Source: an uncultured Paracoccaceae bacterium (lineage in GTDB: Bacteria > Pseudomonadota > Alphaproteobacteria > Rhodobacterales > Rhodobacteraceae). From it: DNA of 64,000 bases. The stretch spans positions 62,001-126,000 of the forward strand of contig CALIZF010000008.1 in assembly GCA_938028765.1 (NCBI GenBank), given 5' to 3'. The position numbers and the translations under genes were made by a program. Within the stretch, counting starts at the first letter, position 1. Each line of letters begins with the position of its first letter. Positions 34,393-44,092 of the stretch are shown in pieces. The notes under the pieces are model-generated. The model saw only the letters and a list, made by a program, of their open reading frames with translations. It ran no database searches and was not told where the DNA came from.

Positions 34393-37300
34393 ATGTCGAT
34401 CAAGGCCGCGATCCACCACCTCACGCACTACCGCTACGACCGGCCGGTGATCATGACGCCGCAGATCGTGCGCCTGCGCCCCGCCCCGCACAGCCGCACC
34501 CGCGTCATCAGCCACAGCCTGAAGGTGTCGCCGCAGCCCCACTTCGTGAACCACCAGCAGGACGTCTACGGCAACTGGCTCGCGCGATTCGTCTTTCCCG
34601 AACCGGTGACGGAATTCCGCATCGAGGTTGACCTGACCGCCGACATGTCGGTCTACAACCCCTTCGACTTCTTCGTGGAGGACACGGCGGAACACTGGCC
34701 CTTCCTCTACCCTGAGGACATCGCGCCCGACCTCGCCATCTACCTGCGCGCCGAGCCGCCGGGGCCCCGGCTGCAGAAGTTTCTCGCCGGCATTCCGCGC
34801 AACCGGCGGCGCAGCGTGGACGTGCTCGTTGACCTCAACCGTCGGGTGGCCGAGACGGTGGGCTACATCATCCGCATGGAACCTGGCGTGCAGACGCCAG
34901 AGGAGACGCTGGAAAAGGCGAGCGGGTCGTGCCGCGATTCCTCCTGGCTCCTCGTCCACACGCTGCGACACCTCGGGATCGCGGCGCGCTTCGTGTCGGG
35001 CTATCTCATCCAGCTCAAGCCCGACCTCAAGGCGCTCGACGGGCCGTCGGGGACCGAGGTGGACTTCACCGACCTGCACGCCTGGGCCGAGGCCTATCTG
35101 CCCGGCGCGGGGTGGATCGGGCTCGATCCCACCTCGGGCCTCCTTGCGGGCGAAAGCCACATCCCGCTGGCCGCCACCCCGCATTACCGCACCGCCGCGC
35201 CGATCGCGGGGGGCTATATCGGCGAGGCCAAGGTCGATTTCGCCTTCGCCATGCGCGTGACCCGCGTGGCCGAACATCCGCGGATCACCAAACCCTTCGA
35301 CGACGCGGCATGGGAGGCGCTCAACGCGCTCGGCCGCAGGGTGGACGCAGCGCTCGCGTCGGGCGACGTGCGGCTGACGATGGGGGGCGAACCCACCTTC
35401 GTCTCGATCGACGACTTCGAAAGCGCGGAATGGAATACCGCCGCGGTCGGGCCGACCAAGCGGGTGCTGGCCGACCGGCTGATCCGCCGCCTGCGCGGCC
35501 GCTTCGCGCCGGGCGGGTTCCTGCACCACGGCCAGGGCAAGTGGTATCCGGGCGAGACGCTGCCGCGCTGGACCTTCAGCCTCTACTGGCGGCGGGACGG
35601 GCAGCCCGTGTGGCAGAACCCCGACCTGATCGCCGACGAGGGCGCGGACGAGGGCGCCACCGCCCTTCAGGCGCAGGAACTCTTGCGCGAGATCGCGGCC
35701 GAACTCGACCTGCCCGAGCAGAACATCCTGCCGGCCTACGAGGATCCGGCCGAATGGCTGATCCGCGAGGCGAAGCTGCCGCCGAACGTCACGCCCGAGA
35801 ATTCCGAGCTCGAGGACGCGGAGGCGCGGCATCGCATCGCCACGGTCTTCGACCGGGGGCTGACCACGCCCGTGGGCTTCGTCCTGCCGGTGCAGGCCTG
35901 GCAGCGGCGGGCCTCGGGGCGGCGCTGGATGTCGGAACGCTGGCGGCTGCGCCGGGGGCATGTGTTCCTCGTGCCCGGCGACAGCCCGGCCGGTTACCGC
36001 CTGCCGCTGTCGTCGCTGCCCTACCTTGCACCCGCGCAATATCCTTACATCAACCCTGCCGACCCGACGGTCGAGCGTCCGCCGCTGCCCGAAGGCGAGG
36101 CGCTCGACCCCAACCGGCGCACGCAGCCGATGGCGTCCTTCGTGCCCAACACACCGCTGCCGGGCTATGTCGAGCAGGTGGCTGGCCCCGAGGTCGAGGG
36201 CTTCGTGCGCACTGCCATGACGGTGGAGCCGCGGGGCGGGCGGCTCTGCGTGTTCATGCCGCCGGTGGCGACGCTCGAGGATTACCTCGACCTCCTGGCA
36301 GCGGCCGAGGCAGCGGCGCTGCGGCTGGGCCTGCGTGTCCACATCGAGGGCTATGCGCCGCCCTCGGATCCGCGGCTGAACGTCATCCGCGTGGCCCCGG
36401 ATCCCGGCGTGATCGAGGTGAACATCCACCCCGCCCATTCCTGGGACGAGGCGGTCGCGACGACCGAGGCGGTCTATGAAGAGGCACGCCTCGCCCGCCT
36501 CGGCGCCGACAAGTTCATGATCGACGGCAAGCATACCGGGACCGGCGGGGGCAACCATGTGGTCGTCGGCGGGGCCACGCCGAACGACAGCCCGTTCCTG
36601 CGCCGGCCGGACCTTCTGCGCTCGCTGATCCTCTACTGGAACCGGCACCCGTCGCTCAGCTACCTCTTCTCGGGGCTCTTCATCGGCCCGACCAGCCAGG
36701 CGCCCCGGATCGACGAGGCGCGCCACGATGCGCTCTACGAGCTCGAGATCGCGCTGGCGAACATCCCCCGCCCCGGCGAGGGGCCGTCGCCGCCGCCCTG
36801 GCTGGTGGACCGGCTGTTGCGCAACCTCCTTACCGACGTGACGGGGAACACGCACCGGTCCGAGATCTGCATCGACAAGCTCTATTCGCCCGACGGCCCC
36901 ACCGGCCGGCTGGGCCTCGTCGAGTTCCGCGGCTTCGAGATGCCGCCGAACGCGCGGATGAGCCTGGCCCAGCAACTCCTGCTGCGCGCCATCATCGCGC
37001 GGTTCTGGCGCGTGCCCGCAGGGGGCAGCCTCACCCGCTGGGGCACCGCGCTGCACGACCGCTTCATGCTGCCGCATTACGTCTGGATCGATTTCCTCGA
37101 CGTGCTGGCCGACCTGCGCACGCATGGCTTCGACTTCAGCCCCGACTGGTTCAAGGCGCAGGCCGAGTTCCGCTTCCCCTTCTGCGGCGCGGTGGACTAC
37201 GAGGGCGCCGCGCTCGAGCTGCGGATGGCGCTCGAGCCCTGGCACGTGCTGGGCGAGACGGGCGCGATCGGCGGCACGGTGCGCTATACCGACAGCTCGA

Positions 37301-37719
37301 CCGAGCGGTTGCAGGTCAGGCTCGAGGCGGCCGACGCGGGGCGCTATACCGTCACCTGCAACCGGCGCACCGTGCCGCTGCGCCCCGCCGGCAACGGCGT
37401 GGCGCTGGCAGGCGTGCGGTTCAAGGCCTGGCGCCCGCCCGAGGCGATGCATCCCACCCTGCCGGTGCAGGCACCCCTCACCTTCGACATCTTCGACACC
37501 TGGTCGAACCGCGCGCTTGGCGGTTGCGTCTATCACGTCGCGCACCCGGGCGGGCGGAACTATACCACCTTCCCCGTCAACGGGAACGAGGCCGAGGCGC
37601 GGCGGCTGGCCCGGTTCGAGGCGCAGGGGCATACGCCCGGCGCCTATCATCCGGCGCCCGAACAGCCCCACCCGGACTTCCCGATGACGCTGGACCTGCG
37701 CCGTCCGCCGGGGGTCTGA
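34393..37719 (+). CDS. transglutaminase-like protein fused to DUF2126
   Basis: The 1108-residue protein has a bacterial transglutaminase N-terminal beta domain (about 1-85), a papain-like transglutaminase core (about 155-250) and a long DUF2126 region (about 320-1105). The Cys-His-Asp triad is visible: Cys in [18 protein letters not shown], His in [15 protein letters not shown], Asp in [12 protein letters not shown]2126 shows [51 protein letters not shown] and [19 protein letters not shown], rich in potential metal or nucleotide ligands. Families COG1305 and COG4196 are often fused like this and occur with ATP-grasp and alpha-E proteins; the chemistry is not established. First gene of a three-gene operon. 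Confidence 0.88.
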   Translation: MSIKAAIHHLTHYRYDRPVIMTPQIVRLRPAPHSRTRVISHSLKVSPQPHFVNHQQDVYGNWLARFVFPEPVTEFRIEVDLTADMSVYNPFDFFVEDTAEHWPFLYPEDIAPDLAIYLRAEPPGPRLQKFLAGIPRNRRRSVDVLVDLNRRVAETVGYIIRMEPGVQTPEETLEKASGSCRDSSWLLVHTLRHLGIAARFVSGYLIQLKPDLKALDGPSGTEVDFTDLHAWAEAYLPGAGWIGLDPTSGLLAGESHIPLAATPHYRTAAPIAGGYIGEAKVDFAFAMRVTRVAEHPRITKPFDDAAWEALNALGRRVDAALASGDVRLTMGGEPTFVSIDDFESAEWNTAAVGPTKRVLADRLIRRLRGRFAPGGFLHHGQGKWYPGETLPRWTFSLYWRRDGQPVWQNPDLIADEGADEGATALQAQELLREIAAELDLPEQNILPAYEDPAEWLIREAKLPPNVTPENSELEDAEARHRIATVFDRGLTTPVGFVLPVQAWQRRASGRRWMSERWRLRRGHVFLVPGDSPAGYRLPLSSLPYLAPAQYPYINPADPTVERPPLPEGEALDPNRRTQPMASFVPNTPLPGYVEQVAGPEVEGFVRTAMTVEPRGGRLCVFMPPVATLEDYLDLLAAAEAAALRLGLRVHIEGYAPPSDPRLNVIRVAPDPGVIEVNIHPAHSWDEAVATTEAVYEEARLARLGADKFMIDGKHTGTGGGNHVVVGGATPNDSPFLRRPDLLRSLILYWNRHPSLSYLFSGLFIGPTSQAPRIDEARHDALYELEIALANIPRPGEGPSPPPWLVDRLLRNLLTDVTGNTHRSEICIDKLYSPDGPTGRLGLVEFRGFEMPPNARMSLAQQLLLRAIIARFWRVPAGGSLTRWGTALHDRFMLPHYVWIDFLDVLADLRTHGFDFSPDWFKAQAEFRFPFCGAVDYEGAALELRMALEPWHVLGETGAIGGTVRYTDSSTERLQVRLEAADAGRYTVTCNRRTVPLRPAGNGVALAGVRFKAWRPPEAMHPTLPVQAPLTFDIFDTWSNRALGGCVYHVAHPGGRNYTTFPVNGNEAEARRLARFEAQGHTPGAYHPAPEQPHPDFPMTLDLRRPPGV

Positions 37720-37723
37720 GGCG

Positions 37724-40117
37724 ATGGAGGGGCGCGCCCCGCGACAGCCGTCCGAACCGGTCGCGCGCCTGCTGGCGGGCTACCGCATCGCGCCCGACAC
37801 GGCGGACGAGATGCTGGACGCCACAGGCGCCGTCCGGCCGGTGTGGCAGCCGTTCCTGCGGCACCTCGCCAGCCTGCCGCCCGCCCGCGCGGAAGCCGCC
37901 TTCGCGCGCGGCGACCAGTATCTGCGCGACGCCGGGGTGTTCTACCGCCTCTACGCCGACACCGCCGCATCGGAACGCGACTGGCCGCTGAGCCATATCC
38001 CCGTGATCGTTCCCGAAGCGGAATGGACTGCCATCGCCGAGGGGCTGATCCAGCGCGCGGATCTGCTGGAGGCGGTGGTGCGCGACCTCTACGGGCCTGC
38101 CCGCCTCGTCGCCGACGGGCACCTGCCCGCGGCCCTCGTCGCACAGAACCCCGAATGGCTGCGCCCGCTCGTGGGGGTCGAGCCGCGGGGCGGGCACTTC
38201 CTGCACTTCCTTGCGTTCGAGATCGGGCGCAATCCGGACGGTTCGTGGTTCGTTCTTGGCGACCGGACGCAGGCGCCCTCGGGCGCGGGATTTGCGCTGG
38301 AAACGCGCGTGGCGACCAGCCGGGTGTTCGCCGACCATTTCGCGCAGGCGAACGTGCTGCGGCTGGCGGGTTTCTTCCGCGCCTTCCGCGACGCGATGAA
38401 CGGCCTGCGCGGGCCCGAGGCGACGCGGGTCGGGATCCTGACGCCGGGCCCGATGAACGATACCTATTACGAACACGCCTATGTCGCCCGCTACCTCGGC
38501 TTCATGCTGCTCGAGGGCGAGGACCTCGCGGTGCAGGACGGACAGGTGATGGTCCGGACGGTGGCCGGCCTGCGCCCCGTGGACGTGCTGTGGCGCAGGC
38601 TCGACTCCCGCTTCGCCGATCCGCTCGAACTGGACCCGGCCAGCCGGATCGGGACGCCCGGCCTCGTCGCCGCAGTGCGGGCGGGGGGCGTGTCGGTGGT
38701 CAACGCGCTCGGCTCGGGTGTGCTCGAGGCGCGGGCGCTGATGGCCTTCATGCCGCGGCTGGCCGAGGTGGTGCTGGGCGAGCCGCTGAAACTGCCGAAC
38801 ATCGCCACCTGGTGGTGCGGCGACGCCGCTGCGCGCGCCGCCGTGCGCGACCACGCCGACCGGATGGTCCTGGCCCCTGCCCTGTCGTCGCGCCTGCCCT
38901 TCGACGGGGACGACAACTGGCCCTGCGCAGGCCATGATGCCGCCACGCTCGCGGCGCGCCTTGCGACGGAGGGGCCGGCGCTGATCGGGCAGGAAAGGGT
39001 CACGATCTCGACCGCGCCGGCCTGGCAGGACGGCCGGCTGGTGCCCCGGCCGATGAGCCTGCGCGCCTTCCTGATCCGCACGCCCGACGGATGGCAAGCG
39101 ATGCCGGGTGGCTTCGCCCGCATCGGGCGCGGCGACGATACCGCGGCGATCGCGTTGCAGCGCGGGGGCTCGGTGGCCGACGTCTGGATCGTCTCGGATC
39201 GGCCGGTGCCGCCCGACACGATGCTGCCCGACCGGGGCACCCCGACCCCGCGGGCCGAGGCGGGCCTTCTTCCCGCACGGGCGGCCGACAACCTCTACTG
39301 GCTGGGCCGCTATGTCGAGCGCACCGAGCATGCCGTGCGGCTCCTGCGCGCCTGGCACCTCCGGGTCGCAGAGAGCGGGACGGCGGACCGCCCCGTGATC
39401 GCGGCGCTCGGCCAGCATCTGGGGCAGCTGGGCCTCGACCCCGCCCGGGCCTGGGCGCGGGCGCTGGCCGACCGGGTGGCGGCGGCGCGGAACTGCGCGT
39501 CCAAGGTGCGCGACCGCTTTTCGGTCGATGGCTGGGCCGCGATCGGGATGCTGGCGCAGGACGTGAGCCGGCTGAACCCCGAACCGGCGTCGGGCGACGA
39601 CGCCGCGCGGATGCTGGGCGGCATCCTGCACCGGCTGGCGGCCTTCACGGGTCTGGTGCACGACAACATGTACCGGTTCGTCGGGTGGCGGTTCCTCACG
39701 CTCGGCCGCGCGGTGGAGCGGGCGGATTCGATGACCTTCGCGCTGGCTGCCTTCGCCGATCCCCGCGCGCCCGAGGGCGCGCTGGACCTCTGCGTGGAGG
39801 TCGGCGACAGCGTGATGACGCACCGCCGCCGCTTTGCCGTCGCGACCAGCCGCGAGACGGTGATCGACCTCCTGGCACTCGACGAGATGAACCCGCGGTC
39901 GGTCCTCTACCAGCTGACCGAGGCGCAGGAACAGGTGCGCCACCTGCCCGGCAACGGTCAGCCGGGACCTCTGACCCCGGTGGCGCGGCGCCTTCTGCGC
40001 CTGCGCACGGACCTTGCGGTCTCCTCGGCAGCCGAGTTGACGACGGCGCGGCTTCTGGGCCTGCGGGCCGATGTCGCCGCCTTCTCGACCCTCCTGGGCG
40101 AAACCTATTTCGGCTGA
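37724..40117 (+). CDS. circularly permuted ATP-grasp domain fused to an alpha-E domain
   Basis: The first ~480 of 797 residues are a circularly permuted ATP-grasp (COG2308): FLHFLAFEIGRNPDGSW, WFVLGDRTQAPSGAGFALE, ILTPGPMNDTYYEHAYVAR and NALGSGVLEARALMAFMP are visible. Residues ~495-795 are an all-helical alpha-E domain (COG2307) beginning ARAADNLYWLGRYVERTEH. In many genomes these are two genes; here they are one. ATP-grasp enzymes join carboxylates to amines, and comparative genomics predicts peptide ligation for this family. It follows the transglutaminase-DUF2126 gene by four bases and precedes a second transglutaminase by three. Confidence 0.9.
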   Translation: MEGRAPRQPSEPVARLLAGYRIAPDTADEMLDATGAVRPVWQPFLRHLASLPPARAEAAFARGDQYLRDAGVFYRLYADTAASERDWPLSHIPVIVPEAEWTAIAEGLIQRADLLEAVVRDLYGPARLVADGHLPAALVAQNPEWLRPLVGVEPRGGHFLHFLAFEIGRNPDGSWFVLGDRTQAPSGAGFALETRVATSRVFADHFAQANVLRLAGFFRAFRDAMNGLRGPEATRVGILTPGPMNDTYYEHAYVARYLGFMLLEGEDLAVQDGQVMVRTVAGLRPVDVLWRRLDSRFADPLELDPASRIGTPGLVAAVRAGGVSVVNALGSGVLEARALMAFMPRLAEVVLGEPLKLPNIATWWCGDAAARAAVRDHADRMVLAPALSSRLPFDGDDNWPCAGHDAATLAARLATEGPALIGQERVTISTAPAWQDGRLVPRPMSLRAFLIRTPDGWQAMPGGFARIGRGDDTAAIALQRGGSVADVWIVSDRPVPPDTMLPDRGTPTPRAEAGLLPARAADNLYWLGRYVERTEHAVRLLRAWHLRVAESGTADRPVIAALGQHLGQLGLDPARAWARALADRVAAARNCASKVRDRFSVDGWAAIGMLAQDVSRLNPEPASGDDAARMLGGILHRLAAFTGLVHDNMYRFVGWRFLTLGRAVERADSMTFALAAFADPRAPEGALDLCVEVGDSVMTHRRRFAVATSRETVIDLLALDEMNPRSVLYQLTEAQEQVRHLPGNGQPGPLTPVARRLLRLRTDLAVSSAAELTTARLLGLRADVAAFSTLLGETYFG

Positions 40118-40120
40118 GCG

Positions 40121-40996
40121 ATGCTTTACGACGTCACCGCCACCATCACCTACGCCTACGCCGCGCCCGCGATCGCCGGGCGCACGCTGCTGCGGCTGAT
40201 GCCCGCGTCCGTTGCAGGGCAGCGGCTGGTGGCGGGACGGATCGAAGCGCAGCCCACGCCGGCCGAACGGCAGGACCGGATCGATTTCTTCGGCAACGCC
40301 GTCACCGAACTGACCTTCCGCACCCCGGCCGACATCGCGCGGTTCCGCCTCGTGGCGCGGGTGGACCGCACCTCCGAGGCGCCGGAACTCGACCTGTCGC
40401 CGGACCTCGCGCGGCTGGCTGCCGAGCTCGACCTGCCCGGCACGCTCGGGCCCGAGGCGCCGCACCACTACCTCGGGCCGTCGCCGCGGATTGCGCCCGA
40501 CCCGGCCATCGCCGCCTTCGCGGCCGAGGCGGCGGACGGCGCACCGACGACCCTCGCCGCCCTGACCGCCGTGGGCAGGGCGCTGCACCGCACGATGCGC
40601 TTCGACGCGGGTGCGACCACGGTGGAGACCGATCCTGCCACCGCCTTTGCCGCGCGGCAGGGCGTCTGCCAGGACTTCAGCCACATCCTGATCGCAGCGC
40701 TGAGGTCGCTGAAGGTTCCGGCAGGCTATGTCAGCGGCTATCTGCGCACGATCCCGCCACGGGGCGGCCTGCGCCTTCAGGGGGCGGATGCGATGCACGC
40801 CTGGGTGCGCGCCTGGTGCGGGATCGAGACGGGGTGGATCGACTACGACCCGACCAACGATTGCCTGGTGGGTGCGGACCACATCCGCGTCGCCGTCGGC
40901 CGCGACTACGACGACGTGGCCCCCGTGCGCGGCGTCCTGCGCAGTGCCGGCGGGCAGATCAGCGCGCAGGAGGTAGACGTGGTGCCGCTCGGCTGA
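40121..40996 (+). CDS. transglutaminase-like cysteine protease-fold protein
   Basis: The 291-residue protein has an N-terminal beta domain and a transglutaminase core with Cys in ARQGVCQDFSHILIAALRSL (near residue 184), His in DAMHAWVRAW, and Asp in WIDYDPTND. It completes the cassette. No signal peptide is seen in any of the three proteins, so the system should act in the cytoplasm. The Anbu proteasome-like peptidase that often follows such a cassette is missing; a TetR gene converges instead. Confidence 0.9.
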   Translation: MLYDVTATITYAYAAPAIAGRTLLRLMPASVAGQRLVAGRIEAQPTPAERQDRIDFFGNAVTELTFRTPADIARFRLVARVDRTSEAPELDLSPDLARLAAELDLPGTLGPEAPHHYLGPSPRIAPDPAIAAFAAEAADGAPTTLAALTAVGRALHRTMRFDAGATTVETDPATAFAARQGVCQDFSHILIAALRSLKVPAGYVSGYLRTIPPRGGLRLQGADAMHAWVRAWCGIETGWIDYDPTNDCLVGADHIRVAVGRDYDDVAPVRGVLRSAGGQISAQEVDVVPLG

Positions 40997-41005
40997 CGCC
41001 GGCCG

Positions 41006-41704
41006 CTACTGGTCGGGCCGCAGCGCAAGCCCCCCCGCGATCGGGCCCTTCGGCCCGAAGTGGCGCGGAAAGAAGGCCGCGGCGCAGGCGTAGACGGTCG
41101 CCAGCGCCTCCTCCCGCGGATAGGGTTCGCGCATCGTCATCAGGTCGAGCCACAGGCCCTCGACCGTCACGCGCAGGACGCGCGCAACGCGAACCGGATC
41201 GGCGTCATAGCCGCCCGCAGCGATCAGGGCGCGGCAGGCGGCCTCCAGATGCTCGATGTATTCCTGATCGTTCGCGGAACATTCCTCGCGATACAGCGGG
41301 CGACACTGGGCCTCGCCCCAGAACGAACACCAGGCGGCGAGGCGCGCGGGCGTGTAGATCTGCGGGTTGAAGTCGGCCGCCAGCATGGCATCGAGCCGCG
41401 CAGCCGGATCGGACGGCGCGGCCTCGACTGCGGCCAGCCAGTTCTGCCGGTATTCCTCGGCCAGGTAGCGCAGCGTTTCGGCCAGCAGCAGGTCCTTGGT
41501 CTTGAAATGGAAGTTGACCAGACCGTGGCTGAGCCGCGCGACCTGCGCCACCTCGGCCAGCGTCGTGCGGGCATAGCCGCGCGTGGCAAGCGTCTCGATC
41601 GTGGCCTCGATTAGCTGGACGCGACGCGCATCCCGCGGCTGCTTGCGCGGCGCCGGCGCGGCGCGCAGCTGCAGGGATGCCGGGGCGGGGTCGGTCGCGT
41701 CCAT
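41006..41704 (-). CDS. TetR-family repressor, BetI-like
   Basis: The 232-residue regulator has a TetR helix-turn-helix at about residues 30-75 (ATIETLATRGYARTTLAEVA, then VARLSHGLVNFHFKTKDLL), the HFKTKDLL pattern being close to BetI. The C-terminal ligand domain contains WCSFWGEAQ and LWLDLM segments, also seen in choline-responsive BetI. I chose ATG 41704; the open frame upstream crosses the operators. It is divergent from an aminotransferase gene with two dyads between them, which it probably binds. The inducer is not evident: no choline dehydrogenase genes are in the window. Confidence 0.85.
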   Translation of the reverse strand: MDATDPAPASLQLRAAPAPRKQPRDARRVQLIEATIETLATRGYARTTLAEVAQVARLSHGLVNFHFKTKDLLLAETLRYLAEEYRQNWLAAVEAAPSDPAARLDAMLAADFNPQIYTPARLAAWCSFWGEAQCRPLYREECSANDQEYIEHLEAACRALIAAGGYDADPVRVARVLRVTVEGLWLDLMTMREPYPREEALATVYACAAAFFPRHFGPKGPIAGGLALRPDQ

Positions 41705-41789
41705 GGCGGGCCTGAGACAAGATCGCCGCCCTATGTAAGCCATCGCCCGCAGATCGGAAGGGGGCATCGGGGGATCCCGCCGGCGGCAG

Positions 41790-41833
41790 TTCTGACTGGC
41801 CTATCAGTCAGAATCATATTGACTGAACGGTCA
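41790..41833. promoter_or_regulatory. two dyad operators between betI-like gene and aminotransferase
   Basis: TTCTGACTG (41790-41798) and CAGTCAGAA (41805-41813) form a perfect 9-bp inverted repeat around GCCTAT. A second dyad, TGAC-TGAACG-GTCA, lies at 41820-41833 and shares the TGACTG half. Both have six-base centres. The arrangement suits a TetR dimer-of-dimers controlling both divergent genes. Confidence 0.6.
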
Positions 41834-41871
41834 GAATGATGAGACCATGCGGCGTCAGATCAGAGGTTCCC

Positions 41872-43212
41872 ATGCAGACCCGCCCAGCAACCCGACGGCT
41901 TGCCGCCTCGAACGCGCACTGGCGGCGCGCCGTCACGCGCCTGCCGCTCGGCGTCGCCTCGACCTTCCGCTACTGGGGCGAGGAACGGACGATCTACGTC
42001 GCCCGCGGCAAGGGTGCCCGCATCTGGGACATCGACGGCAACGCCTATGTCGACTACCGTCTCGGCTACGGCCCCGCGATCCTCGGCTATGCCGACGACC
42101 GGGTGGATGCGGCCGCCCGCGCCGGGATGGATGTGGGCGGCGTCTTTGCCCTCTCGACCGAACGCGAATACGCGGTGGCAGACCGGCTGTGCCGCATGGT
42201 GCCGGGGATGGACCTCGTGCGGTTCTCCAACTCGGGGACCGAGGCGGTGATGGCCGCCCTGCGGCTGGCCCGTGCGCATACGGGGCGCGAGGGCTATGTG
42301 CTGGTCGAGGGCAGCTATCACGGCCTGTTCGACGCGGCGATGTGGATGGCCGACCTTCGTGCCTGGGACGGGCGGGGCGACCCGCCGGTGGCGCCCTATT
42401 CGGCGGGGATCCCCGCGGGGCTGCGGTCGCTGGTGCACCTTGCGCCCATGAACGACCCGCAGCGGCTCGAGGACACGTTCCGCCGCCACGGCGACACCCT
42501 CGCCGCCATGCTGATCGAGCCGATCATGGGCAACTGCTGCGGCATCGCGGCGACACCCGAATACCTGCGCCTTGCGCGCGACCTCTGCGACCGGCACGGG
42601 ACGGTGCTGATCATCGACGAGGTGAAGTCGGGCTTCCGCGTCGGCCGCGCCGGTGCGCAGGGGCTCTACGGCGTCCGGGCCGATCTTGCGACCTTCGCCA
42701 AGGCGATGGGGAACGGCTATCCGATCGCCGCCGTCGCGGGCCGAGCCGACATCATGCGCGGCTTCCGCCCGGGCGGGGCGGCGCATGGCGGCACCTACAC
42801 GGCCCACGCCGTCAGTCTTGCGGCGGCGGACGAGACGCTGCGGATCCTCGACGAGACCGACGCGCTGCACCGGGTCGCGGCGCAGGGCGCGCAGCTGAAG
42901 GCCGGGCTGTCGGCGATCCTGAAGCGGCGCGGGATCGTGCACAGCTTTGCCGGGCACGATGCGATGTTCGGCCTCTTCTTCGCCGCGCAGCCGCCCGTGG
43001 ACTACCGCGACTGGAAACGGTCGGACTACACGTTCTATGACACGCTGGCCCCGCATCTGCACGACCTGGGCGTCATCGTGGAACCCGACAGCCGCGAGCC
43101 CTGGTTCCTCAGCGCCGCCCACGACGAGGCCACGCGGGCCGAGACGCTGGCCGCCTTCGAGACGGCGCTGGACCGGACGCTGGCGGTGCTGGAACCCGCG
43201 CGGCGGGCCTGA
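41872..43212 (+). CDS. class III aminotransferase, glutamate-1-semialdehyde aminomutase-like
   Basis: This PLP enzyme of about 446 residues contains RFSNSGTEAVMAALRLARA (phosphate-binding), VEGSYHGLFDA, LIIDEVKSGFRVGRAG, and the PLP-lysine region LATFAKAMGNGYPIAAVAGR. It resembles glutamate-1-semialdehyde 2,1-aminomutase, but its placement under a BetI-like repressor away from haem genes argues for a catabolic role. The substrate is unknown. ATG 41872 has AGAGG upstream. The frame is open a further 12 codons into the operator, which I exclude. Confidence 0.87.
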   Translation: MQTRPATRRLAASNAHWRRAVTRLPLGVASTFRYWGEERTIYVARGKGARIWDIDGNAYVDYRLGYGPAILGYADDRVDAAARAGMDVGGVFALSTEREYAVADRLCRMVPGMDLVRFSNSGTEAVMAALRLARAHTGREGYVLVEGSYHGLFDAAMWMADLRAWDGRGDPPVAPYSAGIPAGLRSLVHLAPMNDPQRLEDTFRRHGDTLAAMLIEPIMGNCCGIAATPEYLRLARDLCDRHGTVLIIDEVKSGFRVGRAGAQGLYGVRADLATFAKAMGNGYPIAAVAGRADIMRGFRPGGAAHGGTYTAHAVSLAAADETLRILDETDALHRVAAQGAQLKAGLSAILKRRGIVHSFAGHDAMFGLFFAAQPPVDYRDWKRSDYTFYDTLAPHLHDLGVIVEPDSREPWFLSAAHDEATRAETLAAFETALDRTLAVLEPARRA

Positions 43213-43248
43213 CGCGACGCGCCGGCCACGTCCCCCCGCCCACGGGGT

Positions 43249-43803
43249 GTGCCGGCGGTTCCGCCGCGCTGCGCGGCATGGGCGCGGCGGCGGGCCTGTC
43301 AGCCCGGATCGGGCTGGCCGAGGTGGCCCCTGGCCTCTGCCCTTTCCGCCGGGCTGCTTCGATGTCGTGGTCTCGAAGGACGCGATCGTCCACATCCCCG
43401 ACAAGGCCGCGCTCATGGCCGAGGTGTTCCGCGTGCGGCGCCGCGGCGGGCGGTTCATCGCGTCGGACTGGCTGATCGGCAGCGACCGGCCGCCCTCGGC
43501 CGCGATGGCGGCCGATATCGCGGCCGAGGGGCTGAACTCCGGCGTGGCCTCGCCCGCGCCTGGCGCGCCGCGATGCCGGGCGCGGGTTTCGGCGATGTGG
43601 CGGTCGTCAGCCGGAACGCCTGTTCCCGGGCCGCGGCGCGGGCCGAACGCGCCCGCCTGCGCGGCCCCGAGGGCACCGCCACCGCCGCCCGCGTGGGACG
43701 CGACGTCGTGGAGCACAACATCGCCCTGTGGGACCGGATGATCGGCGTCCCCGACCCGGGCGCGCATTGCCCGAGCCACCTGCGGGCGACCAGGCCGCGC
43801 TGA
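43249..43803 (+). pseudogene. decayed SAM-dependent methyltransferase (N-terminus lost, two frameshifts)
   Basis: Methyltransferase-like sequence continues through three reading frames. First AAAGLSARIGLAEVAPG (about 43280-43330); then, after a shift, LPFPPGCFDVVVSKDAIVH and FRVRRRGGRFIASDWLIGSD (about 43335-43545); then, after a second shift near 43560, GAGFGDVAVVSRNA and VVEHNIALWDRMIGVPDPG to the stop at 43803. The order matches the middle and end of phosphoethanolamine/sarcosine-type N-methyltransferases (post-II motif FDVVxSKDAIxH). The N-terminal SAM motif I is not found. The decay follows directly after the aminotransferase, which may once have been its operon partner. Bases 43804-44092 show nothing else. 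Confidence 0.7.
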
Positions 43804-44092
43804 CCCGGGCGGCGGTCACGACCGGTCTGCGGCGGTCTGCCGGCGTCCGCACCGCCTGCCGGGCCGGCCGCGCGGGTGGGCAAGGGCCGCCGCGTGCCCG
43901 ACGCCAGTCGCGGCGGCGCCGCGTCAGCCCTGTGCCGCAGTCTGGGGCAGCGGGCCCCTCAGGGTCCGGGCGAAGGCCGCCCCCTGCGGCGCACGGCGAT
44001 GCGCCAGTCCCCGCCGGCGGCTCGGCTCGCGCAACCGACAGGCCATCGAGCGGGCAACGAAATCAGGCGCCTTGCGCGCGCCCCGCGCGTCG

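Noticed and set aside
33688-37671. A 1327-codon minus-strand frame opposite the transglutaminase-DUF2126 gene
   Set aside because: Again an antisense shadow; the plus-strand frame has clear catalytic motifs and the minus-strand one has none.
43804-44092. Small open frames between the methyltransferase remnant and nrdJ
   Set aside because: They are Arg/Pro-rich without ribosome sites or recognisable motifs.
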